Below, piece by piece: positions 10,190 to 19,308 of a stretch of 64,000 nucleotides of DNA. The DNA comes from Sodalis glossinidius str. 'morsitans' (GTDB taxonomy: Bacteria; Pseudomonadota; Gammaproteobacteria; Enterobacterales; Enterobacteriaceae). The DNA lies in assembly GCF_000010085.1 (NCBI RefSeq), contig NC_007712.1, positions 2,852,001 through 2,916,000 of the forward strand. Reading direction: 5' to 3'. Within the stretch, counting starts at the first letter, position 1; every line of letters starts with the position of its first letter. Below the pieces are notes generated by a model. It was given only the letters and a program-made list of their open reading frames with translations, searched no databases and had not been told where the DNA came from. A program made the position numbers and the translations under genes.

Positions 10190-10840
10190 CGTCAGGTACG
10201 CACCGGCAGGCGCTGTACGATTTTGATCCAGTTACCGCTGGCGTTTTGCGCCGGCAGCAGCGAGAAGGCGCTGCCGGTACCGACGCCCAGACTTTCCACT
10301 TTGCCGCGATAGGTGATGTCGTCGCCGTACAGATCGGCATTAATTTCCACCGGCTGACCAATACGCATCGACAGTAATTGCGTTTCTTTAAAGTTGGCGT
10401 CAATCCAGACATCGTCCAGCGGTACCACAGCCATCAAGGTACTGCGGACATGGTTTAGATAGGCGCTACGCAGCGTGGCCGCAGCATCTTTGACATCTGG
10501 ATGCGCTGGTGGTATTCAACTGTTGCTGCGCCGACGTCAGCGAGGTCTCCGCCGAGGTCAGGGCATCGCGCGCATGGGACAATTCCTCTTGCGAGATGGC
10601 ACCGTCGCGCGCCAGATTGGCGCGCCGCTGATAATCGGCACTGGCGCCTTGAAGTTCCACCTTACGCGAGGCGACCATCGCTTTGTAATTGTCCACGTTG
10701 CTGTACATACCGCGTACTTGCCGCACCACCCGGGCCAGATTGGCTTCGGCTTTCTCCTGCGCCACGATGGTATCGCTGGGATCAAGACGGACCAGCAGCT
10801 GCCCCTGTTTCACGTAGTCGCTGTCATCGGCGGCAATTAA
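10190..10840 (-). pseudogene. emrA: EmrA-type membrane fusion protein remnant
   Basis: EmrA is the periplasmic adaptor that links the EmrB drug pump to an outer-membrane channel. Readable pieces are the lipoyl/coiled-coil part (QGQLLVRLDPSDTIVAQEKAEANLARVV, in sections) at 10466-10813 and the barrel part (VWIDANFKETQLLSMRIGQPV, in sections, and GSAFSLLPAQNASGNWIK) at 10192-10437. A frame change separates them near 10450. The 5' end is cut by an IS256-family element; a short continuation (ITPQVAGTVTTIA) is visible beyond it at about 12042-12085. No emrB follows, since the sequence ends against the enhancin gene. Confidence 0.85.
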
Positions 10841-12041
10841 TTGATTCCGTGGATGATTTCAACAACAGAGAGATGATACGCCATGAAAAAGTCTACCCTA
10901 CAGGTCTCCGCAGAACCAGATATTACCGGTGATCCCTTGCATGAACTCATCCGTCATGGTGCCAGACAACTGATAGCCGCCGTCGTTGAGGCTGAGCTCG
11001 AAGCCATGCTGCAACAACATGCTGAACGCCGTCTTGACGATGGGCGTCATGCCGTCGTCCGTAACGGTTATTTGCCACAGCGAACCATACAGACGGGTAT
11101 TGGCGATGTTGAAATTAAAGTGCCTAAGGTCAGGGATCGCAGCGGCGACGGAATATGCTTCAACAGTGCGTTGCTGCCATGGCTGTATCTGCTAGGCATA
11201 TCCACCGGTGATTTTCATGAAGCCATAGGGGCGCTACTCGGTGAAAAAGCCCATGGCCTCTCCGCGAGTACCATCAGCAGACTGAAACAGCAATGGCTTG
11301 AAGTGCACAGGCAATGGTGCCTGCGTGATTTAAGCGATACGCGCTACGTTTATTTCTGGGCTGATGGCATATATAGCCATGTCAGGCAAGATGATCGCCT
11401 TTGCCTACTGGTCAGTATCGGCGTCACTGAGCATGGACGTCAGGAGCTGGTTGCGGTCGAAGAGGGTTTATCGAGAATCAGAAGCAAACTGGGCCGAACT
11501 TCTCAATGGCCTGCAAGCAGGTGGCCTAACCGTATCTCCCAAGCTGGCTAAGGGAGACGGTGCCCTTAGTTTTTGGAATGCAATGGCAAAGATATTCCCG
11601 GACACGCAGCACCAACGCTGTTGGGTGCACAAAACGGCTAATGTGCTTTTTTATGTTTTGTTAGCAAGGTTTTCAGCGAAGTATCCTGTAGCGATGAAGA
11701 AGCTGGAGAAAGATCGAGAAGAACTGCTGGCATTCTACGACTTCCCGTCAGAGCACTGGGCATCAATAAAAACGACAAAGCCGATTGAATCGGCTTTTGC
11801 GACTGTGAAGCTACGAAGCAGACGCGCAAAGAAGTGTGGTTCGAGAGAAACCACCCTGTCAATGGTATTTAAGCTGCTCCAGTCTGCTCAGAAAAGCTGG
11901 AACCGGCTAAGAGGATTTGACCTGGCTGACCCTGGTGGTAAACAACGTCCAATTTCAGAATGGAGAACAGATTCACGAAGCATCAGAGCAGAGCAGAACG
12001 TAGCCTGATCGCCATACACCAGATTTGATAATAACTCTCGG
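10841..12041 (+). mobile_element. IS256-family insertion sequence, degraded
   Basis: The element separates two halves of an emrA remnant. CGGCAAT occurs at both junctions (about 10834-10840 and 12042-12048) and is probably the target duplication; IS256-family elements make 8-9 bp duplications, so the exact edge is uncertain by a base or two. Short related end sequences are seen (TTAATTGAT at one end, TTATTATCAAAT at the other in reverse complement). It carries one transposase gene, itself broken. Confidence 0.75.
10883..12008 (+). pseudogene. IS256-family (MULE-type) transposase, frameshifted
   Basis: The product would be a DDE transposase. The N-terminal part (VVEAELEAMLQQHAERR, VPKVRDRSG) and the conserved core (FWADGIY, LVSIGVTEHGRQELVAVEEG) are in one frame to about 11475; the continuation (WAELLNGLQAGG, KLAKGDGALSFW, TQHQRCWVHKTANVL, then PSEHWASIKTTKPIESAFATVKLR) is in another. 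After KTANVL about 40 residues of the usual protein are missing near 11650. The shift and deletion make self-transposition unlikely. Confidence 0.88.
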
Positions 12042-12093
12042 CAATGGTGGTTACAGTGCCCGCCACCTGCGGGGTAATGAGTTCTCAGTTGTT

Positions 12094-13120
12094 TTAATTA
12101 TTCTGCGCCACGACAGGCGCGGCCGGGAGAGATGCGGGAGTCTGGAAACTGCCGCCCAGGGCCTGCATGAGCACAATGGCCGTATCGGTGCGCTGGGCGT
12201 TGATACTGGCCAGATCGCGTTCGGCCTGGATCAGCGTTGTTCCACGCTCAGCGCATCGAGATAGTTACCAATGCCGGCGCTGTAGCGCTGCATGGAGTTA
12301 TCCCAGGATTCACGGGCGATGTCCCGCGCGCGCGTTTTCTGCTGCAACTGGATTTCCAGCGACGACAGGCGGGTTATGGCATCGCCAATATCGCCGAAGG
12401 CGCTGACCAGCGACTGGTTATATTGCGCCACCGCCAGATCGTAATCGGCATTGCTGCTCGCCAGGTCCGCACGCAGGCGGCCGCCGTCAAATATAGGCAA
12501 CGACAGCGCCGGGTCGATCGTGAAGTAGCGGCTGGGCGCGCCGAAAAACGCGTTGCCCAACAGCGATTTGGTTCCGGCAGCGTCGAAGGCAGGCTTACCG
12601 CGGTCGGCGCTATCAGTTGCGGCCGGTGCAAAGCGCGGGCGGCGTCGGGGCCCTGGCCCAGCAGCACCGCCAGACGGATACCTGCGGCGGTCACGTCTTG
12701 ACGCGCGGCGGTCAGCATCACCTGCGCCGCCGCTTCCAGACTTTCTGGTCTGTTGATATTGAAACTTGCTGTCAAGCCCGGTGGTAAACCGGCGCGGCGC
12801 CAGACCCAGCATGATGTGGGTTCGTTTTAAAATCCTGCTGCGCCAGGTAGTACATCGCCTGGGCTTCGCCATAATCGTTATAGGCGCGCGCCACATTGGC
12901 CGCCAGTGTCAGTCGGGCCACCTGCCTGTCCACTTCGCTGGCGTTGGCGCGGCCGACCGCCGCTTCCCAGGCGGCCCGCTGGCCACCCCATAAATCGAAG
13001 GGTTACAGAAAAAGCCTGCTGCAGCCCGGCGGTGCCGCGGTGGTATTTTACCGTATCGCCCGCGCTGACAGTGCAGGTTAATAGCAACAATCCGGACAAA
13101 AGCATTCCCCGCGCGTTCAT
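12094..13120 (-). pseudogene. NodT/TolC-like outer-membrane efflux factor remnant
   Basis: The ATG at 13120 has GGAGATG upstream and begins a signal-peptide-like leader (MNARGMLLSGLLLL). Later pieces are typical of outer-membrane factors: TLAANVARAYNDYGEAQAM, SLPIFDGGRLRADLASSNADY and SAGIGNYLDALSVEQ, ending at a TAA at 12094. These lie in at least three different frames, and a central part is shortened. It precedes the emrA remnant on the same strand, so the locus was a tripartite drug-efflux operon. The channel, the adaptor and the pump are all lost. Confidence 0.8.
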
Positions 13121-13211
13121 CGACATCTCCGTCATGTATGACGATTGGCGCCGGCAATAGCCGGCGGTGTACTGTATTAAGGCGTTAATATACGCTTTTT
13201 GAGGACGAACA

Positions 13212-14090
13212 ATGAAGTTTACCGGTTGGAGAACCGGCGTGAGCGCCCTGGTGCTGGTGGCCGAAAATCTCGGCTATGGCGATGTGCGCCCCACCCTGCG
13301 GGATCTCGCCGACGACGGCCCGTAGCTCTTTATTACCCACGCCAACGGCTATAATCAGGCGGCGCCGGAAATCGGCGCCCAGACCGGAATACCGGTGGCA
13401 ATTACCGACATCCGGTCCTCGTTGAAGGCCAGCCGCGTCGCGGATTATACCGTAAGCGGCCAGGAAGGCGCTTGGCTTGCGGGTACCCTGGAGGCCAAAA
13501 TGTCGCGCAGCGGTACGCTCGGGATCGTGGTGTCAGGTGAACCGCGCGCCTGGAACGCGCAGGCCGCGGCCTTCATGCTCGGCGCCCAGGCGTCGCGACC
13601 TTCGATTCAGATCCGCTATGCGGTCATTGGCCCCGCCACCTACAGCAATGTGGCGGGAGGCAAACGCGTTACCGCCTCGGTGATTGCCGCCGGCGCCGAC
13701 GTCATTTTCGGTGAGGGAAACGGTTCGAGCTTCGGCATGCTGCAAGCGGTAGAAACTACACCCGCCCAGGACAGCGGCAAAGTCTGGTTTATCGATGTCA
13801 TCGGCGACAAATCCCCTATCGACAAAGGACATCTGCTGAGTTCGGTGCTGTGGAATCTGACCCCGGTATATACCGCCATGATTAGGGATCTCAAAAATAA
13901 TCACTTTGGCAGCCACAACTACCAGACGTCATTGGCTAACGGCGCCATCAGTTTATTAAAAACACCCCATATTCCTGATGATGTCTGGGCGCAGGTTCAA
14001 GCGGTGCGCGATCGCATTATCAGCGGTGAAATCCACGTGCCGGCGGATTATGACGCCAGCACGCTGCACGCGCTGCTGGCCGGAAAATAG
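13212..14090 (+). pseudogene. BMP-family substrate-binding protein with in-frame stop
   Basis: BMP/PnrA-type proteins bind nucleosides or related ligands in the periplasm for an ABC importer. The frame from ATG 13212 to 14090 is continuous except for TAG at 13323. The conserved part includes FITHANGYNQAAPEIG, SGQEGAWLAGTLEA, GADVIFGEGNG and a C-terminal segment near HVPADYD. The N-terminal signal region looks shortened. It opens a four-gene transporter operon on the plus strand, every member of which is broken. Confidence 0.78.
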
Positions 14091-14093
14091 CGC

Positions 14094-15610
14094 GTGGACA
14101 TTGCTCTCCCCGCCGGTACGCCTCTGGTGCGGCTATCCATCTGGCGCTGTGGCCCGGCGAAGTGCATGTGCTGTTGGGGGAAAACGGCGCCGGCAAATCG
14201 ACGCTAGTGGCACTGCTGTCCGGCGTGTTGCAGCCCGACCGCGGTTACATCGAGGTGGATGGCGCAGCGTATCGGCTCGCCGCACCAGGCGCTGGCGCTG
14301 GGCATCGGCACGGTGTTTCAGCACCCGATGCTGGTGCCGACATTAACGCTGGCGGAGAATATGGCGTTGGGCGACCCCTGGTGGCGCCGCCCCGCCCGGC
14401 GGCGCTACGCGGCGGATGTCGCACGCCTGGGCGTAACGGTGGACGCCAGCACGCGGGTCAGGGCGTTATCGTTGGGAGAACGGCAGCAGGCGGAAATCCT
14501 ACGCGCGATGCTACGCGGCAGTCGGGTGCTACTCCTCGACGAGCCGACCGCACTGCTAACGCCACACGACGCCGAACGGCTTGGCCTGTTGATGTGTCGT
14601 CTGGTCGCGCAGGGGTTGGCAGTGGTGTTTATCACCCATAAGCTGAACGAAGCGTTAGCCTGGGGCGACCGCATCAGCGTGCTACGCCTCGGCCGCAAGG
14701 TGGGCGAAATTCCTCCAGCACGCCTGCAGACGCTTTCACAGCCGCAGCCAGACGGGAAATATTGGACTGGATGTTTCACCGCAGCGGCGACGGGGAACCG
14801 TCCGCGGCAGCAGCACCCGCGCCGAGCCCTGGCAATGACCGTCCACCGCCCGGGCAGTCAGGTTCAACTCCGTTGCTGTTGGAGCAACGGCTATCGGTGG
14901 CGGATGCGCGCGTTGCGTTGCGCGACATTGATTTTAGCGTCGCCGGCAGCGAAATCTTGGGCATCGCCGGTATCGACGGCAACGGGCAAACGCAACTGGC
15001 GGAAGCTCTGGCGGGACAGCGGACGCTGAGCGCCGAGCGCATCTGGCTGGCCGGACAGGCATTGCAAGATTGCAGCCTGCGCGAGCGACGCCGGCGCGAG
15101 TTGAGCTACGTCACCGATGACCGGCTAGGCGAAGGTACCGTTGCCACACTGACGGTAGCGGAAAATCTGTTGCTCAAGCAAATTGGCGCTCCGCCCTTCT
15201 GGCGCGGCGGAATAAGTGGCCCGGCGCACATCGACGCCTTTGCCCACCGGCGTATTCGCGCGTTCGATATCCGCCCTCCCGAGGCGCAAATCCCTGTCGG
15301 CACGTTGTCAGGCGGGAATGTCCAGAAAATCCTGCTGGCGCGCGAACTTAACCACCGCGTCCGCGCGGTGATTTTTGCCAAGCCTATCTATAGCCTCGAT
15401 CTGCACAATAGCCTGGCCATTCGGGAACGTATTCGCCAGGCCGCGGCGCAAGGCGTGGCAGTGGTGCTTATTTCCACCGACCTTGACGAACTGTTGGCAT
15501 TGCCTCATCGCGTGGCGGTACTGCGTCGAGGGCAAATAACGGGCATGGTTGTCAACGATGCTCACGCCCGCCGGCGCATCGGCGCACTGATAAGCGGAGA
15601 AACGCCATGA
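14094..15610 (+). pseudogene. Duplicated ABC ATPase of a nucleoside/sugar importer, frameshifted
   Basis: The protein would contain two ABC domains, as in NupO/RbsA-type ATPases. The first keeps Walker A (GENGAGKST near 14180) and Walker B (LLLDEPTALLTP near 14530) but in different frames, with shifts near 14250 and 14740. The second domain reads well from 14762 (GIAGIDGNGQTQL in place of Walker A, LSGGNVQKILLAREL signature) to 15610. In the second Walker B the usual ExPT is replaced (VIFAKPIYSLD). It lies 3 nt after the BMP gene and overlaps the next gene by 4 bp. Confidence 0.82.
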
Positions 15611-16701
15611 TAGGCCGGTCTAGGTGCCGTAACGTCGGCACGAGGGGCAAACACCTGTGCCTGGAAATGGGATTCACTCTGCTGGCTATCGGGCTGGCGA
15701 TTTTTATTGCCGGCCTGCTGCTGTGGCTGTTGGGAGTCGCTCACCTGGCCTACTATGGCTTTATCGTGCGTAAGGGGCTGCTGGCGCCCGCCGGTTTGTA
15801 AGCATCGCTAACGCGCATGGGACCGCTGCTGCTGATCGCCGCCAGCCTGATGGTGGCGTTCAGCGCCGGTTTATGGAATCTGAGCGGCGACGGGCAGTTT
15901 ATGCTGGGCGCGGTACTGGCCTCGGCCATCGCGCCGGCGCTGTTATCCCGCGGCGTCCCCTTGGGGATCACTTTGTCTCTGGAGCTGCTGGCCGGGGCGC
16001 TGGGCGGAATGCTGTGGGGCCTGCTGCCGGCGATATTAAAAATCTGGCGTAATATTAACGAAATCATTACCAGACTCATGATACCGTTTCTCAAAGTTTC
16101 GTTGGCCAATGTGCTGGTCAAATTGCTACTGGCGGATCCGGCGACAACCGTGCCGTAAACCCGCAACCTGCCCTGGAAACAAAGATTGCCGATGCTGTTC
16201 GGCGGTCAAGTTTCTAGCGGACTGTTGCTCGGTCTGCTGGCTGTGCTGCTGACGCACGGGTTAATAAACCACACGGCACTCGGTTTGCGCATGCGAGTGC
16301 TGGGCGCCAATCCTGGTGCGGCGCAGCATGCCGGACTGCCGGTAGGCGCCCTGACGCTTGCGGTATTCGCGCTTTCGGCCGGTCTGGCGGGCGCGGTTGA
16401 AATCATGACTATACAGGGCAATGTGCGTGCTGATTGGAATCCGGCCTACAGTTTGGTTGTTGTACCGTTGGTGTTTCTGGCGCAATTCAACGGGTTTGGC
16501 AGTCTCGCCCTCGTTTTCGTGTTCTCGGTGCTCTCCATCGGCAGCGAAAGCGCGGCGCGGCGAATGGGCGTCCCTAACCATTTCACCTTGCTGACCGTCG
16601 CGCTGTTATTAATTGTGCCGGGCTTGACCCGTCTGGCCGTTGCCCGACTACGGCAAGCACTGCGCCAGCGGACTCTGCGCAACACGACGACAGAGGCTTA
16701 G
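15607..16701 (+). pseudogene. ABC permease 1 with two in-frame TAA codons
   Basis: One frame spans 15607-16701 and is interrupted only by TAA at 15799 and 16156. The text shows several long hydrophobic segments and the BMP-permease pattern (WNLSGDGQFMLGA, then GLRMRVLGANPGAAQHAGL). No frameshift is needed to read the whole permease, so the breaks are point mutations. It would form the membrane channel together with the next gene. Confidence 0.78.
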
Positions 16702-16720
16702 CGCCGGCGATGGAGACAAA

Positions 16721-17638
16721 ATGGAAGGGTTAACCAGAGGTTTTATCACCTCCCTCCTCATGGGGGCCATCGTCGCCGGCATACCGCTGCTGTTGGCGGG
16801 CCTGGGCGAACAACTGTCCGAAAAAGCCGGCGTGCTGAATATCGGTCTGGAAAGGATGATTCTGGACGGCGCCTGGCTGGGCTTTCTGGTGGCCTGGCGT
16901 CACGATTCCATGGTGCTGGGCCTATGCGCTGGGGCCGCAGTCGGGATGTTGGTGGCGGTGCTGATGGCGGGACTGTGTTTGTGACTCAATCAGATAGTCA
17001 TCGGTATCGCCCTGACCCTGGGCGCTGAGGGCGCCACCGCGCTTCTGCAGTAGATGGCTTTCAGCCACAGTTATCCCCTCCTGAGCAGCATCGACAGCAT
17101 CAGGCTACCCTGGCTTACCGAACTGCCGGTGGTGGGCAAAGCCCTGTTCGTGCAGCCGCTGGTGGTATATTTGGCCATCGCTTGCATCCCGCTGCTGGCC
17201 TGGCTTTATCGCGCCAGCAATGCGGTTCTAGCGCTGCAGGCGGCCAGCGATCGACCCGCCGCACTGGATGCGGCCGGTGTGAGCGTGCAGAGGACGCGCA
17301 CGCTGGCGGTGCTGGCTACCGGTGCACTGTCGGGATTGGGCGGCGCTTATATGGCGCAGGTCGGCGCCGGTATTTTTGTGCCGTTTATGACTCAGGGCAA
17401 TGGTTTTATCGCCATTGTGCTGGCGCGCGGGCGACCGCTGTGGGTTTTGGCGGGAGCGCTTTTGTTCGGCGCGTGCCTGTCGCTGACCACAGCGCTACAG
17501 GTGCTGGGGGTAAACCTGCCGACCGATGTGATCCAGATGCTGCCCTTCGCCACCGTGATGCTGGTGCTCGTTCTTTTCGGACGCCGGGCTGCTCTGCCCG
17601 CCGCGCTGGGCGCCCTGTGGACGCGGGGCGCGCGATAA
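16721..17638 (+). pseudogene. ABC permease 2 with two in-frame stops
   Basis: The frame from ATG 16721 to 17638 is continuous except for TGA at 16982 and TAG at 17051. It begins with ITSLLMGAIVAGIPLLLAGLGE and keeps the NIGLERMIL segment typical of NupQ-like permeases, then AASDRPAALDAAGVSV and GAYMAQVGAG. It completes a BMP-ATPase-permease-permease operon. The stops sit where W or Q is plausible (TGG to TGA, CAG to TAG). Confidence 0.78.
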
Positions 17639-18058
17639 CGTTGCCCTCCAACTTCCGCGCGAGGATACATTGGCGCCGTGCACCAAACCAGGGACACTGA
17701 CGACATATTGCGCATCGCGCCCAATTTGATGTTGATGGCTGACACCTGACAGTCGAGAAAGATGGACGATGCTTCGCTTCACAGCGCCCGGCAGGCGCGT
17801 TTTCATCAGCAACGATCCGACCCCACAGAGGCGCAGGTTGCCGTTAACACGCCTTTAGCGGCGTGATAAGGCTTTCCCACCCTTGTATCTTGAAATTTAG
17901 TTAGCATGGTTATGAATAGATTTGGCAAGGTGTATGCAGTCTGATTCATCCCAGGGTTTATAGCCCGTAGAGAAGTTAATGACGCCTATACTGAGCCACT
18001 CATCTGAAACCTGAACAGTTGTCCGTACTCCATAACGTATTTGCAAGGATGGGTAATA
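17639..18058. other. Gap between the ABC operon and IS110, no gene seen
   Basis: About 420 bp without a supported reading frame. The first part may be a remnant of a fifth operon gene, but no family could be recognised. The last 150 bp lead into the IS110 transposase and probably include the left end of that element. Confidence 0.4.
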
Positions 18059-18999
18059 ATGAGTCTGCCAAATCCACTTTTTGTGGGAATTGATGTTTCT
18101 AAAGCGACACTGGACATTGCTGCCAGCAGTGATATTGCTCAGTTTACGGTCAGTAATAACTCTGACGGTTTTGATGCTATTACTGATGAACTGAGAAAGT
18201 ATCCGGTGGTGTTGGTTCTGATAGAGGCCACTGGTGGACTTGAAGCTGCCGTGACGTCGCGGTGATCAATCCCAGACAGGCTCGTGACTTTGCCCGCACT
18301 ATGGGCTATCTGGCAAAAACGGACCGTATTGATGCACGGGTGCTTGCACAAATGGCGGAGGTCATTAATCGACATCCAGGGCGGGAACGCTTTATCCGTG
18401 CCATGCTGGATGCGGAGCTTCAGGTTCTTGCTGCGATGGTAGTGCGCCGACGCCAGCTGACAGCGATGTTGATTGCTGAGCGTAACCGTCTTTATCCCGT
18501 TCATCCACAGAGCAGGAAAAGTATCAATATCATCATCAAAGCGCTGGAAGATGAGCTTGCCAGAATCGATGAAGACATGAACAACCACATCAGGAACCAC
18601 TTCAAAGAGCTGGCTGCCAGACTGAGCAGTATTAAAGGGGTTGGTACGATGACGGTTGCAGCGTTGCTGGCGGAGGTTTCCGACCTGGGTAGCCTCTCGA
18701 GACGAGCCATCAGCGCGCTTGTAGGCGTTGCTCCCATAAACCGGGACTTGGGTACCATGTGGGGCCGGCGAACCATCTTTGGCGGAAGGGGCGGAGTCCG
18801 AACAGCGCTTTATATGGCCGCACTTGTCGCAACCCGCTTTAATCCGGTGATAAAAGCATTTTATACGCGGCTGCTTGCAGCGGGAAAAGCCAAAAAAGTC
18901 GCGCTGGTTGCCTGTATGCGTAAACTTCTGACTATCCTGAACGCGATGCTCAGAAAGAACGAAGAGTGGGATGAATCGTACCATCACGTTTCTCTATAA
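18059..18999 (+). pseudogene. IS110-family transposase with internal deletion
   Basis: IS110 transposases use a DEDD catalytic domain and a C-terminal serine-containing domain. The N terminus (FVGIDVSKATLDIA) and the C-terminal half (SIKGVGTMTVAALLAEV, GVAPINRD, GRGGVRTALYMAALVA) are clear. A small deletion with frame change near 18255, between GGLEAAV and VINPRQARDFARTMG, removes about a dozen residues of the DEDD domain. The likely start is the ATG at 18059. It probably no longer moves on its own. No clear element ends were identified; IS110 elements often lack inverted repeats. Confidence 0.85.
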
Positions 19000-19053
19000 T
19001 TTTATCGTTCAAGACAGTTGCTTCTATTTTTATCGCTAGCACCAGGCTCATAA

Positions 19054-19159
19054 GCTAGAGCGGTTTTCATCTATTTCGGCGCATCTGTGGATTAGGAATT
19101 CTATCTACTGAGGCAGTGCTATATGCGAAAAAACCGGAATAGATGAAAAGTGCTCTAGC
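19054..19159. mobile_element. 106-bp IS630-type miniature inverted-repeat element
   Basis: The first 26 bp (starting GCTAGAGC) and the reverse complement of the last 26 bp match at 23 of 26 positions, including a shared TTTTCATCTATT core. The inner ends begin GAGC and both are flanked by TA inside CTAG, the preferred target and TA duplication of IS630/Tc1-type elements. There is no coding capacity. It interrupts ypeB, giving it a new stop codon. Confidence 0.75.
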
Positions 19160-19298
19160 CCAGCAGCCCTTCCGGGAACTCCCCTTTACGGGCAAACCAG
19201 AGCAGATAAGGTTCGGGAAGATCGATAAGCATCCGCCCTTGATATTTACCAAACGGCATCGCGGTATTGGCAATAGCCACCAGATCCTCTTTTTCCAT
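19155..19298 (-). pseudogene. ypeB: ypeB (DUF3820) truncated by the miniature element
   Basis: The 47 remaining codons read MEKEDLVAIANTAMPFGKYQ and continue with LIDLPEPYLLWFARKGEFPEG, the DUF3820 protein found next to ligA in enterobacteria. Translation runs into the miniature element, which supplies a TAG at 19155. The usual C-terminal 25 or so residues are not found on the other side. The ATG at 19298 has AAGGGGG upstream, and the gene follows ligA by 10 bp, so they shared an operon. Function of the family is unknown. The short protein keeps most of the domain and might still be made. Confidence 0.75.
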
Positions 19299-19308
19299 TT
19301 TCGCCCCC

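Noticed and set aside
18139..18987. 282-codon minus-strand frame opposite the IS110 transposase
   Set aside because: The plus strand carries clear IS110 motifs; the minus frame has none.
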